From an uncultured Angelakisella sp. (GTDB taxonomy: Bacteria; Bacillota; Clostridia; Oscillospirales; Ruminococcaceae), in assembly GCA_910585535.1 (NCBI GenBank), contig CAJUFK010000009.1, positions 1 through 52,128 on the forward strand: a stretch of DNA of 52,128 nt. The letters are read 5' to 3'. Shown here piece by piece: positions 38,819 to 46,353 of the stretch; position 1 is the stretch's first letter, and the number at the start of each line of letters is the position of its first letter. Position numbers and translations under genes: made by a program. Under the pieces are notes generated by a model that was given only the letters and a program-made list of their open reading frames with translations, was not told the DNA's origin and made no database searches.

Positions 38819-39303
38819 GAAAAGCAATTGCAATTGATTTTGATGGGTGCCTCTGTGTCGATGCTTTCCCAGCCATCGGCGAGCCAAACTGGCCCGTCAT
38901 TAAAAGAGCTCAGGCGGAACAGCAGGCTGGAGCTGGTCTGATCCTCTGGACTTGTCGGGAGGGGCAAATTCTCCAGGATGCCATTGTTGCTTGTGAGAGT
39001 TGGGGGTTGATCTTTGATGCTGTGAATGAGAGCTTACCCGACTGGATTGAGGCATTTGGAACCACGCCTCGGAAAGTCGGTGCCTCGGAGTATTGGGATG
39101 ACAAGGCGGTGCAGATGCCGGGTTTCCGGGCTTTCATGATCGGAGGGCAAGCACTGGCTCACGCTGGCGAGGGGCCTCTCAAGGATTGCGGCCCATGCCC
39201 CCATGCCGATGACAGAATGTGGTGCCATATATACTGTCTCAAAATGGCAAAAGCGCATGACCCCACAATGAAAGGAACGGAGGCGGCACTGAAAAAGAGG
39301 TAG
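38806..39303 (+). CDS. HAD-like hydrolase
   Basis: 165 residues from ATG 38806 with AAGGGG upstream. N-terminal DxD motif AIAIDFDGCLCVD, motif II in GLILWTCREG, and a late SEYWDDKAVQMPGFR that could supply the motif IV acid. Small phage HAD proteins are usually nucleotide or polynucleotide phosphatases. The C-terminal CPHADDRMWCHIYC is an added Cys/His cluster, possibly a zinc site. Part of the operon of small accessory genes. Confidence 0.75.
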   Translation: MDGLRKAIAIDFDGCLCVDAFPAIGEPNWPVIKRAQAEQQAGAGLILWTCREGQILQDAIVACESWGLIFDAVNESLPDWIEAFGTTPRKVGASEYWDDKAVQMPGFRAFMIGGQALAHAGEGPLKDCGPCPHADDRMWCHIYCLKMAKAHDPTMKGTEAALKKR

Positions 39304-39313
39304 GAGGCAGACA

Positions 39314-39649
39314 ATGAGACTGATTGATGCAGACGCAGCAGTAAAAGACGCACACCTAAATTACGGAGATGTCCACGACGCCGTGCTGATGAAGCATTTT
39401 CTCGATTCGCAGCCGACCATTTTCCTTTCCCAAAACAATCCACTGACTTTAGAAGATCTGCTGAAAATGGACGGGGAACCGGTGTGGTGCGAATGCAAAG
39501 ACGCTCCCAAATATAACGGGTGGTACTTAGTCAATGCTTCAGAACGAACTTTGCAAATTGCGAGAAACAAAAGATATAGTATATCAAGATCGGCCATTAA
39601 AAGTGGTTTTTGGTTGGCATACCGCCGCAGGCCGGAGGAGGATAAGTAA
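39314..39649 (+). CDS. Small phage protein starting MRLIDADA
   Basis: 111 residues with TAGGAGG before the ATG. The MRLIDADA start and the DSQPTI segment are a frequent pattern in Firmicute phage accessory proteins of unknown role. The C-terminal half (WCECKDAPKYNGWYLVNASE, then FWLAYRRRPEE) looks like a separate small beta domain. Function unknown. Confidence 0.6.
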   Translation: MRLIDADAAVKDAHLNYGDVHDAVLMKHFLDSQPTIFLSQNNPLTLEDLLKMDGEPVWCECKDAPKYNGWYLVNASERTLQIARNKRYSISRSAIKSGFWLAYRRRPEEDK

Positions 39650-39650
39650 A

Positions 39651-39872
39651 ATGAAAAAGAGTGAAATTGAGATAGGCTGCACCTACTCGAATGGTCGTGG
39701 CCGGGAACGGAAAGTAGTCGATATTGGCCCCCAGTACAAGTTCTACGACGTGCAGAGCATTGAGAATATGCGATACGAAGTTGTCAAAGATGGCAGCGCA
39801 AGAAACAGAACCGCAGGTACGCAACACAATATGACGCTCGCTGCATTTGCGGCTTGGGCAAAAGAAAGGTGA
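39651..39872 (+). CDS. Small phage protein, 73 residues
   Basis: ATG 39651 with GGAGGAGG upstream, 1 nt after the previous stop codon. It begins MKKSEIEIGCTYSNGRGRER and looks beta-rich with a basic patch (NMRYEVVKDGSARNRTAGTQ). It may bind nucleic acid. No family recognised. Its stop codon overlaps the nuclease gene start (TGATG). Confidence 0.55.
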   Translation: MKKSEIEIGCTYSNGRGRERKVVDIGPQYKFYDVQSIENMRYEVVKDGSARNRTAGTQHNMTLAAFAAWAKER

Positions 39873-40219
39873 TGGAAATGAATCGGCCCAATACAAGCGT
39901 CTCGAAAGCGGTATCTGCCCAATCGCATAAGGAGAGCTTCTACCAAGCCAAAATTGTCCGCTGGCTGAAGGAAACCTACCCCGGCGCTTTCATATGGAAA
40001 GCCGCCGCCGGCCCCTACAGTCGAGGCGGCATCCCGGATATTTGCGCCATTATCGATGGCCACTTCTTCGGATTTGAGGTCAAGCGCCCGAAGGTTGGAC
40101 GGCTTTCCAAGATTCAAGAGCGGACCATCATGGAAATCAATGCCGCCGGGGGGACTGCTGCCGTGGTATCCTTCCCGGAGCAGGTCGAGAAGATTATTTT
40201 GGCGGCAGGAATCAACTGA
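39872..40219 (+). CDS. VRR-NUC domain nuclease
   Basis: 115 residues from ATG 39872; ATG 39878 is equally possible. The VRR-NUC (PD-D/ExK) fold is clear: FYQAKIVRWLKETYPGAFIW, then GPYSRGGIPDICAIIDGHFF with the catalytic Asp and GFEVKRPKVGRLSKIQ with the Glu-x-Lys. Such stand-alone enzymes resolve branched DNA or make nicks in phage replication or recombination. All key residues are present. Confidence 0.88.
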   Translation: MEMNRPNTSVSKAVSAQSHKESFYQAKIVRWLKETYPGAFIWKAAAGPYSRGGIPDICAIIDGHFFGFEVKRPKVGRLSKIQERTIMEINAAGGTAAVVSFPEQVEKIILAAGIN

Positions 40220-40278
40220 GCCAAAATCCCAAACATCTGGGATTTTAAAGGAATACATAACACAGAGGGGCTGATAGC

Positions 40279-40677
40279 ATGACACTTCAGGAATTATCAA
40301 AATACTACAAGCTGTATGAGCGGTTGGAGCGAAACAAAGATATGCTTGCCTCCCTATATGCAACAGCAGGGCTTGGCGCGCAGGCAATAACGGGGATGCC
40401 ACATACACCGGGGGTCTCAGATAAAGTAAGCAGTCTGGTCATTGAGATTGAGGATTTAAAAAGCAGGATCGATTACCTCGAATCGAAGTGCGCTCAGGAG
40501 AGGAAAGAATTGGAGGAATACATCGGCACCATCAAGGACGACCAGACCCGCATGGTCTTCCGCCTACGGTTCGTCCGCTGCATGACATGGCGTCAGGTGG
40601 CTGAAGCTATTGGTGGTGGCAACACAGCCAACAGTGTCAAGCTGATTTGTCATCGGCATTTGACCCCCAAAAGTTGA
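40279..40677 (+). CDS. ArpU/RinA-like late transcription regulator (DUF1492 type)
   Basis: 132 residues with AGAGGGG before the ATG. A long N-terminal coiled coil (VSSLVIEIEDLKSRIDYLES) is followed by a sigma-region-4-like HTH: QTRMVFRLRFVRCMTWRQVA then EAIGGGNTANSVKLI. Such proteins in Firmicute phages and satellites activate late packaging and structural genes. Four phased GAAAC repeats begin at its stop codon (40674-40710), just before the promoter-like sequence for the downstream genes, so it likely binds there. Confidence 0.8.
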   Translation: MTLQELSKYYKLYERLERNKDMLASLYATAGLGAQAITGMPHTPGVSDKVSSLVIEIEDLKSRIDYLESKCAQERKELEEYIGTIKDDQTRMVFRLRFVRCMTWRQVAEAIGGGNTANSVKLICHRHLTPKS

Positions 40678-40710
40678 AACGCCGTGAAACGGTGTGAAAC
40701 TTGACGAAAC
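40674..40710. promoter_or_regulatory. Four GAAAC repeats with exact 10-bp phasing
   Basis: TTGAAAC 40674-40680, GTGAAAC 40684-40690, GTGAAAC 40694-40700, ACGAAAC 40704-40710. The first overlaps the regulator's stop codon and the last overlaps the -35 hexamer. One-turn spacing puts all copies on one DNA face, as for cooperative activator binding. Confidence 0.65.
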
Positions 40711-40730
40711 GCCCTTCATTGTGGTATTGT
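40701..40730 (+). promoter_or_regulatory. Candidate late promoter
   Basis: TTGACG (40701-40706), 18-nt spacer, TATTGT (40725-40730). Moderate match placed at the right end of the phased repeats, before the methyltransferase and packaging genes. Confidence 0.5.
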
Positions 40731-40758
40731 AGACTTGCAAAAATTCTAAATAAGCCAG

Positions 40759-40793
40759 GCGGCCCTTCTTTGGAGGGGCCGCCATCATTTTTG
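40759..40793 (+). terminator. Hairpin after the late promoter
   Basis: GGCGGCCC (40759-40766) pairs with GGGCCGCC (40777-40784), followed by ATCATTTTT. It resembles a terminator about 30 nt into the presumed late transcript, so anti-termination or attenuation is possible. Confidence 0.6.
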
Positions 40794-40903
40794 AAAGGAG
40801 GTTTTTGGGCTCCGCGCTTCTCTCCTTTGCGCGTGGTCTTGCATCGGGCATGGTGTCCGCCAGCATTGTGCAGCGGTGACAGACGACAAAAGGAGGTCTT
40901 CAC

Positions 40904-42151
40904 ATGGAAATTGTGAAGATGAAGTTATCTGAGTTAAATCCCGCAGCATATAACCCCCGTAGGTCCCTGCGACCCGGTGATCCAGTGTACGAGAAACTGA
41001 AAGCCTCCATCCTGTCTTTCGGGACTGTTGAGCCGATTGTTTGGAACCGCCGTACTGGGAATGTGGTTGGTGGCCATCAGCGGCTCCGTGTCCTTTTGGA
41101 TCTTGGAGTCATTGAAACCGAGGTCAGCGTTGTCGACCTTACGGAAACGGATGAGAAGCGACTGAACATCGCACTTAACAAAATCACTGGCGAATGGGAC
41201 GACGAGAAACTGGCAGCCTTGCTGTCTGACATCATCTCCTCCGGTGCGGATGTCTATCCTACCGGCTTTGACGACCAAGAGCTGGCTACCCTTTTTGCCG
41301 ATGTGTCAAAGGCAACTGCCCACGATGACAAATTCGACCTTACCGCTGCACTGGAGAAGGCCACCTTTGTAGAGCGTGGCGATGTCTGGACGGTTGGGCG
41401 GCATCGTCTGGTGTGTGGTGACGCCACTTCCGAGGAAGATGTGACCCTGCTCATGGATGGCAAAAAGGCGAACCTCATTGTGACCGATCCACCCTATGGG
41501 GTGTCGTTTAAGTCTTCGGGTGGGCTGACCATCAAAAATGACTCCATCAAGGGGGAGGCGTTTTACCAGTTTCTCCATCAGTCCTTCTCCAACATGGTCG
41601 CTCATCTTGAGAAAGGCGGGGCGGCCTATGTTTTTCATGCAGACACCGAAGGGTTGAGTTTCCGTCGGGCCTTTATGGACGCTGGATTCCACCTGGCCGG
41701 CGTGTGCATTTGGGTGAAAAATTCTCTGGTGCTGGGCCGCAGTGACTATCAATGGCAACATGAGCCGGTTTTGTATGGCTTCCTTCAAAATGGCAAGCAC
41801 CACTGGTATTCTGACCGCAAGCAGACCACCATCTGGAACTACGACAAGCCTAAGCGAAATGAGAATCACCCCACATCCAAGCCCCTGGAACTTTTGGGCA
41901 ATCCCATCTGCAACTCCTCCCAAGAAAACGGGATCGTTCTGGATACCTTCGGCGGCTCCGGTTCGACCCTCATAGCCTGCGAGCAGCTGGGGCGGATCTG
42001 CTTCACGATGGAGCTGGACGAGAAGTATGCCTCGGTTATTCTCCGGCGCTATGCTGAAAGCGTGGAGGACACCAGCGCCATCTATGTTCTCCGCCATGGC
42101 GAGAGTATCCCCTATGCGGTTCTGGCGAAAGAGGTCGGGGCTAATGGATAG
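40904..42151 (+). CDS. ParB-fused DNA methyltransferase (N4/N6 type)
   Basis: 415 residues with AAAGGAGG upstream. Residues about 1-105 are a ParB/Srx-like nuclease-fold domain (SFGTVEPIVWNRRTGNVVGG then HQRLRVLLDLG). A methylase domain follows with the catalytic DPPYGVSF, then WVKNSLVLGRSDYQWQHEPV, HPTSKPLELL and the AdoMet motif LDTFGGSGSTLIACEQLGR. It methylates the amino group of adenine or cytosine in DNA and may protect phage DNA from host restriction. No restriction enzyme lies next to it. The next gene overlaps by 8 nt (ATGGATAG). Confidence 0.92.
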   Translation: MEIVKMKLSELNPAAYNPRRSLRPGDPVYEKLKASILSFGTVEPIVWNRRTGNVVGGHQRLRVLLDLGVIETEVSVVDLTETDEKRLNIALNKITGEWDDEKLAALLSDIISSGADVYPTGFDDQELATLFADVSKATAHDDKFDLTAALEKATFVERGDVWTVGRHRLVCGDATSEEDVTLLMDGKKANLIVTDPPYGVSFKSSGGLTIKNDSIKGEAFYQFLHQSFSNMVAHLEKGGAAYVFHADTEGLSFRRAFMDAGFHLAGVCIWVKNSLVLGRSDYQWQHEPVLYGFLQNGKHHWYSDRKQTTIWNYDKPKRNENHPTSKPLELLGNPICNSSQENGIVLDTFGGSGSTLIACEQLGRICFTMELDEKYASVILRRYAESVEDTSAIYVLRHGESIPYAVLAKEVGANG

Positions 42152-43727
42152 GCTCAGGCTGGGTAGCCTGTTTGATGGTTCCGGGGGCTTCCCTCTGGGG
42201 GGCCTGCTGGCCAGGATCATCCCTGTCTGGGCCTCAGAAATCGAACCATTCCCCATCCGGGTGACCACCCGGCGGCTGCCGGCGATGAAGCATCTGGGGG
42301 ATATATCCGCCATCAACGGCGCGAACATTGAGCCGGTAGACATTATCACCTTCGGCTCCCCGTGTACCGATATGAGCATTGCTGGGAAAAGGGCCGGGCT
42401 GGATGGCGCCCAGTCCTCGCTGTTCTATCAGGCCATCCGCGTCATCAAGGAAATGAGGTGTGCCACCAATGGAAGATACCCACGGTGGATCTGCTGGGAG
42501 AATGTTGTCGGGGCCTTCAGTTCAAACCGGGGCTTCGACTTTAAGGCCGTCCTCGACGCGGTCATCGGCATCATCGAGCCGGGAGCCGAGGTGCCTATGC
42601 CTGCGAAAGGCCACTGGCCCTCCGCCGACCTTTACATGGGAGACGGATGGAGCGTGGCGTACCGCACTTTCGACAGCCAATATTGGGGAATCCCCCAGCG
42701 AAGACGCCGTATCTACCTTGTCGGAGATCTTGGAGGCCGATGTGCCGGAAGGGTATTGTTTGAGTCCGAGGGCCTGTCGGGGTATTCTGCGGAGGGCTTC
42801 CGCTCGTGGCAAAGAGCTGCCGGAGATCCTGCGGCTGGCCCTGGAGCGGCAGGCGGAATCTGCCTGAACGACCAGGGCGGGAGCCGCATGGCTGTTTCGA
42901 TGGAAACGACCGGCACTCTCCGGGCGGAAAGCCACGGACACCCACCCTGTGTGATGGCTGCCGGCTTCTGCACAGAGCATTCCGCAGCCAGCCGCTCCGT
43001 CGGCTACGGGGAGGAACGCTCCCCCACGCTCCGGGCCGGCGTGGTCCCCGCCGCCGTCTATGAGAACCACAGCCAGGATACCAGATACACCGGTCCGCTG
43101 GAAACAGCTCCCACGGTATCCGCCACCTATGGCACAGGTGGGAATAACCAGCCCTTTGTGGTTGGCCTGCGAACCTACGATGTCCGTTTCACTTCGGAGG
43201 GGACGAAAAACGCCCGGCAGAATGTCTACGAAACAGCCACGGCCCGTACCATCGATACTGGGGGCAATCCCCCAGACTCCAACCAGGGCGGTGTGGCGGT
43301 GGTAGCTGGCCCGGCAACTTACGCCCTATCCGTGTGCGGCTTCCCGAACGCCAGTCGAGAACAGGCCCCTACACTTCTGGCACGGGATTTCAAAGACCCA
43401 ACGGCTGTAAACCGGGAACACACCGTGAGAAGGCTCACCCCCACAGAATGCGCCAGGTTACAGGGCTTCCCGGCCTGGTGGTGTGCCGGGCTGGAAACTC
43501 CGGAACCCACCGAGGAGGACATCGCCTTTTGGTCGGAGGTCTGGGAGACGCACCGCAGGATCACCAGGACAGCCGCCAGGCCCAAAACCCGAAACCAGAT
43601 CGTCAGGTGGCTGAAAAGCCCCCATTCGGATTCCGCCGAGTACAAAATGTGGGGAAACGGCGTTTCCCTGCCCATCGTCTTTTTCGTCCTGGCCGGTATT
43701 GCATGGGCCGATGAAAACCTGGCATAA
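42144..43727 (+). CDS. C5-cytosine DNA methyltransferase
   Basis: 527 residues from ATG 42144. Motif I (LGSLFDGSGGFPLGG), motif IV with catalytic Cys in FGSPCTDMS, motif VI WENVVG, motif VIII QRRRRIYL, and at the end RRLTPTECARLQGFPAWW and the motif X GNGVSLPIVFF. A long target-recognition region of about 200 residues separates motifs VIII and IX, longer than usual. It makes 5-methylcytosine at an unknown site. Read with the preceding methyltransferase, it gives two kinds of marks on phage DNA. Confidence 0.92.
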   Translation: MDRLRLGSLFDGSGGFPLGGLLARIIPVWASEIEPFPIRVTTRRLPAMKHLGDISAINGANIEPVDIITFGSPCTDMSIAGKRAGLDGAQSSLFYQAIRVIKEMRCATNGRYPRWICWENVVGAFSSNRGFDFKAVLDAVIGIIEPGAEVPMPAKGHWPSADLYMGDGWSVAYRTFDSQYWGIPQRRRRIYLVGDLGGRCAGRVLFESEGLSGYSAEGFRSWQRAAGDPAAGPGAAGGICLNDQGGSRMAVSMETTGTLRAESHGHPPCVMAAGFCTEHSAASRSVGYGEERSPTLRAGVVPAAVYENHSQDTRYTGPLETAPTVSATYGTGGNNQPFVVGLRTYDVRFTSEGTKNARQNVYETATARTIDTGGNPPDSNQGGVAVVAGPATYALSVCGFPNASREQAPTLLARDFKDPTAVNREHTVRRLTPTECARLQGFPAWWCAGLETPEPTEEDIAFWSEVWETHRRITRTAARPKTRNQIVRWLKSPHSDSAEYKMWGNGVSLPIVFFVLAGIAWADENLA

Positions 43728-43867
43728 ATACACCAAAATACCAACCTCATCTTTGTGTACCTTATGCCTCGAAATAACTTGCTATTCCTCCGTTTTAGAG
43801 CGAATATGTCACTACCGAAAGGGAAGAAAACCCCGCCGGGGACAGAAAGAAAATGGAGGTCAACACC
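43728..43867. other. Intergenic stretch before the amidoligase gene
   Basis: 140 bp, AT-richer than the genes around it, with a short CCCCGCCGGGG hairpin at about 43831-43841. No clear promoter or gene seen. It separates the methyltransferases from the amidoligase pair. Confidence 0.35.
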
Positions 43868-44815
43868 ATGAACGAGAAGCTGATGAACCAGGTTGCGGAG
43901 ATGAAAAAGCAAACCATCGGGGTCGAGGTAGAGATGAACAGCATCACCCGCCGGGACGCTGCCAAGTTGGCCGCCGAGTTCTTCGGCACCGGGCGTTACG
44001 AGGACACAGCCTGCCGCAACGGTTACTTCACCTGGTCGGCCTGGGATGCCCAAGGCCGCGAATGGAAGTTCCAAAAGGATGTCAGCATCCACGGGCCGGA
44101 CAGCGAAAAGTGCGAGCTGGTCACCCCGATCCTTACCTACGATGACATGGACACCCTCCAGGAGCTGGTGCGGCGGCTGCGGAAGGCTGGGGCCAAAAGC
44201 GACGCCACCAGGGGATGCGGGGTCCACATCCACATCGGCGCCAAGGGCCACACCCCGCGGAGCCTGCGGAACCTGGCCAACATCATGGCGAGCCACGAGC
44301 GCCTCCTGGCGGACGCCCTCAGCATTGACCGGGGCCGGATGAGCTATTACTGCCGGACGGTCGACCCCCGATTCCTCCAGGAGGTCAACCAAAAGAAACC
44401 CACCACCATGGCAGACCTCGCAGAGGTTTGGTACACCAGCAACGGCGCCGGCTACGGACGCAACGAGCATTACAACGACAGCCGCTACCACATGCTTAAC
44501 CTCCATGCGACCTTCACCAAAGGCACGGTTGAATTTCGCCTTTTCCAATTTGACGCCCCTGCGGATGGCAAGAAAAATGGCCTCCACGCTGGCCAACTGA
44601 AAAGCTACATCCAGCTTTGCCTGGCCCTCAGCCAGATGGCCAAAAGCCTCAAAAGCGCCAGCCCCAAGCCTCAGCAGACCGAGAACCCCAAGTACGCCAT
44701 GAGGACCTGGCTCCTTCGGCTGGGCTTCATCGGCGAGGAATTCGCCACCGCACGCGACTTGCTGACCCGCCGCCTCGCTGGGAATGCCGCCTTCCGTAAC
44801 GGAAGGGCCGCCTAA
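43868..44815 (+). CDS. Putative amidoligase (COOH-NH2 ligase superfamily)
   Basis: 315 residues from ATG 43868, 8 nt after GGAGG; an upstream ATG at 43853 lies in that site. Pattern of the phage/bacterial amidoligase family (PF12224) related to glutamine synthetase and glutamate-cysteine ligase: IGVEVEMNSITR near the N-terminus, CELVTPILTYDD, ATRGCGVHIHIGAKGH and TKGTVEFRLF, supplying Glu/His metal ligands. Such enzymes use ATP to form amide or isopeptide bonds. It is followed by a cyclotransferase gene, a known pairing for this superfamily. Substrate unknown; peptide tagging of a phage or host protein is possible. Confidence 0.82.
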   Translation: MNEKLMNQVAEMKKQTIGVEVEMNSITRRDAAKLAAEFFGTGRYEDTACRNGYFTWSAWDAQGREWKFQKDVSIHGPDSEKCELVTPILTYDDMDTLQELVRRLRKAGAKSDATRGCGVHIHIGAKGHTPRSLRNLANIMASHERLLADALSIDRGRMSYYCRTVDPRFLQEVNQKKPTTMADLAEVWYTSNGAGYGRNEHYNDSRYHMLNLHATFTKGTVEFRLFQFDAPADGKKNGLHAGQLKSYIQLCLALSQMAKSLKSASPKPQQTENPKYAMRTWLLRLGFIGEEFATARDLLTRRLAGNAAFRNGRAA

Positions 44816-44836
44816 CCAAACGACCATAGACAGCAT

Positions 44837-44869
44837 CCACCTAACCCGCCAAGAGCGGGCCTTGGGTGG
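44837..44869. repeat. Hairpin between amidoligase and cyclotransferase genes
   Basis: CCACC (44837-44841) and CCCGC (44845-44849) pair with GCGGG (44855-44859) and GGTGG (44865-44869). No T-run; it may tune the two genes' relative expression. Confidence 0.45.
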
Positions 44870-44905
44870 TAGAAGGGTATTTCCTTCAGAAAGGACAGGT
44901 GCGAA

Positions 44906-45379
44906 ATGGCGAAAAGATATTACATTGCCTATGGCAGCAACCTCAACATCTGGCAGATGCGAATGCGCTGCCCTGGGGCGAGGGTCATCGGCACTTCGGT
45001 GGTTGAGGGCTACCGGCTTCTGTTCAAAGGCAGCATGACAGGCTCCTACCTCACCATCGAACCGGAAGAGGGCTGTTCGGTCCCCGTGGCGGTCTGGGAG
45101 GTGACAGCAGCGGATGAGCGGGCACTGGACCGCTACGAGGGCTTCCCCGGTTTCTATTACAAACAGGAGTTCACGATCCCTGTCGAGGACATCCTAAGCG
45201 GCAGGGTACACAGGCACAAGGCGTTCGCCTACATCATGCGTGAGGACCGGCCCTTTGGCATTCCCAGCCAAAGCTACATGAGAACCTGCGCTGAGGGCTA
45301 CCTAAACTTTGGCTTTGACCTCGACACGCTGAGGGAGGCGTTCACATTCAGCCAGAAGAAAGTAGGTGTACAGGAGTGA
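44906..45379 (+). CDS. Gamma-glutamylcyclotransferase-like (AIG2/GGCT) protein
   Basis: 157 residues with AGAAAGGA before the ATG. The GGCT fold is shown by the N-terminal YYIAYGSNLNIWQM (substrate loop YGSNL) and by DRYEGFPGFYYKQEF, which carries the catalytic Glu. Enzymes of this fold cleave gamma-glutamyl or related bonds, releasing pyroglutamate-type cyclic products. Next to the amidoligase it would be the reverse or trimming activity of a gamma-glutamyl type modification. All key residues are present. Confidence 0.85.
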   Translation: MAKRYYIAYGSNLNIWQMRMRCPGARVIGTSVVEGYRLLFKGSMTGSYLTIEPEEGCSVPVAVWEVTAADERALDRYEGFPGFYYKQEFTIPVEDILSGRVHRHKAFAYIMREDRPFGIPSQSYMRTCAEGYLNFGFDLDTLREAFTFSQKKVGVQE

Positions 45380-45567
45380 AAACGGAAATCAAGCCGACTG
45401 TCTGCCCCAGGTGTGGCAGGAGCTACACCAGTCATCCCGCCTTGGCCAGGGATGGCAGCGGTCCCATCTGCCCCGACTGCGGGGTTCGAGAGGCGCTACA
45501 GAGCATCGATGTGGATCTGGAGGAGCAGGAACGCATCCTCGACATCATCCATCGATACTACAAATAA
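45376..45567 (+). CDS. 63-residue zinc-ribbon protein
   Basis: GTG start overlapping the cyclotransferase stop codon (GTGA). TVCPRCGRSY and PICPDCGVRE form a zinc ribbon, followed by an acidic helix (DLEEQERILDIIHRYYK). Possibly a phage regulator or a nucleic-acid-binding protein. Family not recognised. It is the last gene before the packaging module. Confidence 0.6.
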   Translation: MKTEIKPTVCPRCGRSYTSHPALARDGSGPICPDCGVREALQSIDVDLEEQERILDIIHRYYK

Positions 45568-45577
45568 AGGAAATCAA

Positions 45578-45616
45578 ACAGAGGCGTGTGGCCTACGGTG
45601 GACCGCACGCCTCTGT
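45578..45616. repeat. Strong hairpin before the terminase genes
   Basis: ACAGAGGCGTG (45578-45588) and CACGCCTCTGT (45606-45616) form a perfect 11-bp stem with a 17-nt loop. No T-run follows. Confidence 0.6.
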
Positions 45617-45660
45617 CCCAAGGTACTGTGAACCCCTCCCCCAGGGTAGCGGGGGTGAAA

Positions 45661-45720
45661 ACGCCCGAAACGTGCATAGTTCCCGAAAAAATTTTTTCCG
45701 GGACTTTCGTTTCAGGGGCG
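45661..45720. repeat. Long nested inverted repeat, possible cos-site element
   Basis: Outer arms CGCCC-GAAACG (45662-45672) and CGTTTC-A-GGGGCG (45708-45720) enclose an inner dyad, CCCG-AAAAAA-TTTTTT-CCGGG. It lies about 30 bp before the small terminase gene, where lambda-like phages carry cos. The role is inferred from position. Confidence 0.5.
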
Positions 45721-45747
45721 TTGTTTTTATGCCACTTTTCGGAAAGG

Positions 45748-46353
45748 ATGAGAGATTTGGCGACCCCCAGAAAAGGAAAAATCGAGGAATCCCCCGGCTA
45801 CTGCAAAGCGGAAGACCTGGCGAGCCTGTTCGGTCTGACGGGCCAGTGGATCAATCAGCTTACCAGAGACGGGGTGCTGAAGAAACGGGATACCCCCGCC
45901 GGGAAGCGATACAATGTGGTGGAATCCACCAGATCCTATGTGCAGTACCTTCGGGATAAGGCGGCGGGCCGCGGGGAGAAGGGCATCCCGGAATCCAAGG
46001 AGCTGGAGAAGTTCGACGCCGAGGTGCGGATCAAGCAGGCCAAGGCCCAGATTGCCGAGTTGGAGGCCCAGGAGCTGCAGGGCACGATGCACCGCAGTGA
46101 GGATGTGGCCGCCCTGACGGAGGATCTGCTGTACACGGTTCGGGATTCCCTCCTTGCCCTGCCGGGGCGTTTGGCTGTGGATGTGTCCAGGGTCACCGCT
46201 GCCGCCGAGGCCGCCGAGATCATCAAGCGGGAGGTCTACCTGGTGATGCAGGATCTGTCCTCCTACGCCTACGACCCCAAGAAATATGCGGAGCGCGTCC
46301 GGGAGAGGATGGACTGGCAGGCGGAGCATGGAGGGGCGGACGATGATGAGTAA
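45748..46353 (+). CDS. Small terminase subunit (Nu1-like)
   Basis: 201 residues from ATG 45748. The ribosome site GGAAAGG touches that ATG, and TTG 45757 is better spaced, so the start is uncertain. The N-terminal winged helix-turn-helix (YCKAEDLASLFGLTGQWINQ then LTRDGVLKK) is like phage lambda Nu1 and binds the cos region. A charged helical middle and a C-terminal helical part (about 110-200) would bind the large subunit. Its stop codon overlaps the start of the large subunit. Confidence 0.85.
   Translation: MRDLATPRKGKIEESPGYCKAEDLASLFGLTGQWINQLTRDGVLKKRDTPAGKRYNVVESTRSYVQYLRDKAAGRGEKGIPESKELEKFDAEVRIKQAKAQIAELEAQELQGTMHRSEDVAALTEDLLYTVRDSLLALPGRLAVDVSRVTAAAEAAEIIKREVYLVMQDLSSYAYDPKKYAERVRERMDWQAEHGGADDDE

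Noticed and set aside
40678..40903. Small frames between the late regulator and methyltransferase genes
   Set aside because: They cross the repeat array and a hairpin, and none has a suitable start.
43319..44836. 505-codon antisense frame over the methyltransferase end and amidoligase
   Set aside because: The coding strand has clear catalytic motifs. The antisense product is Val/Gly/His-rich without domains.
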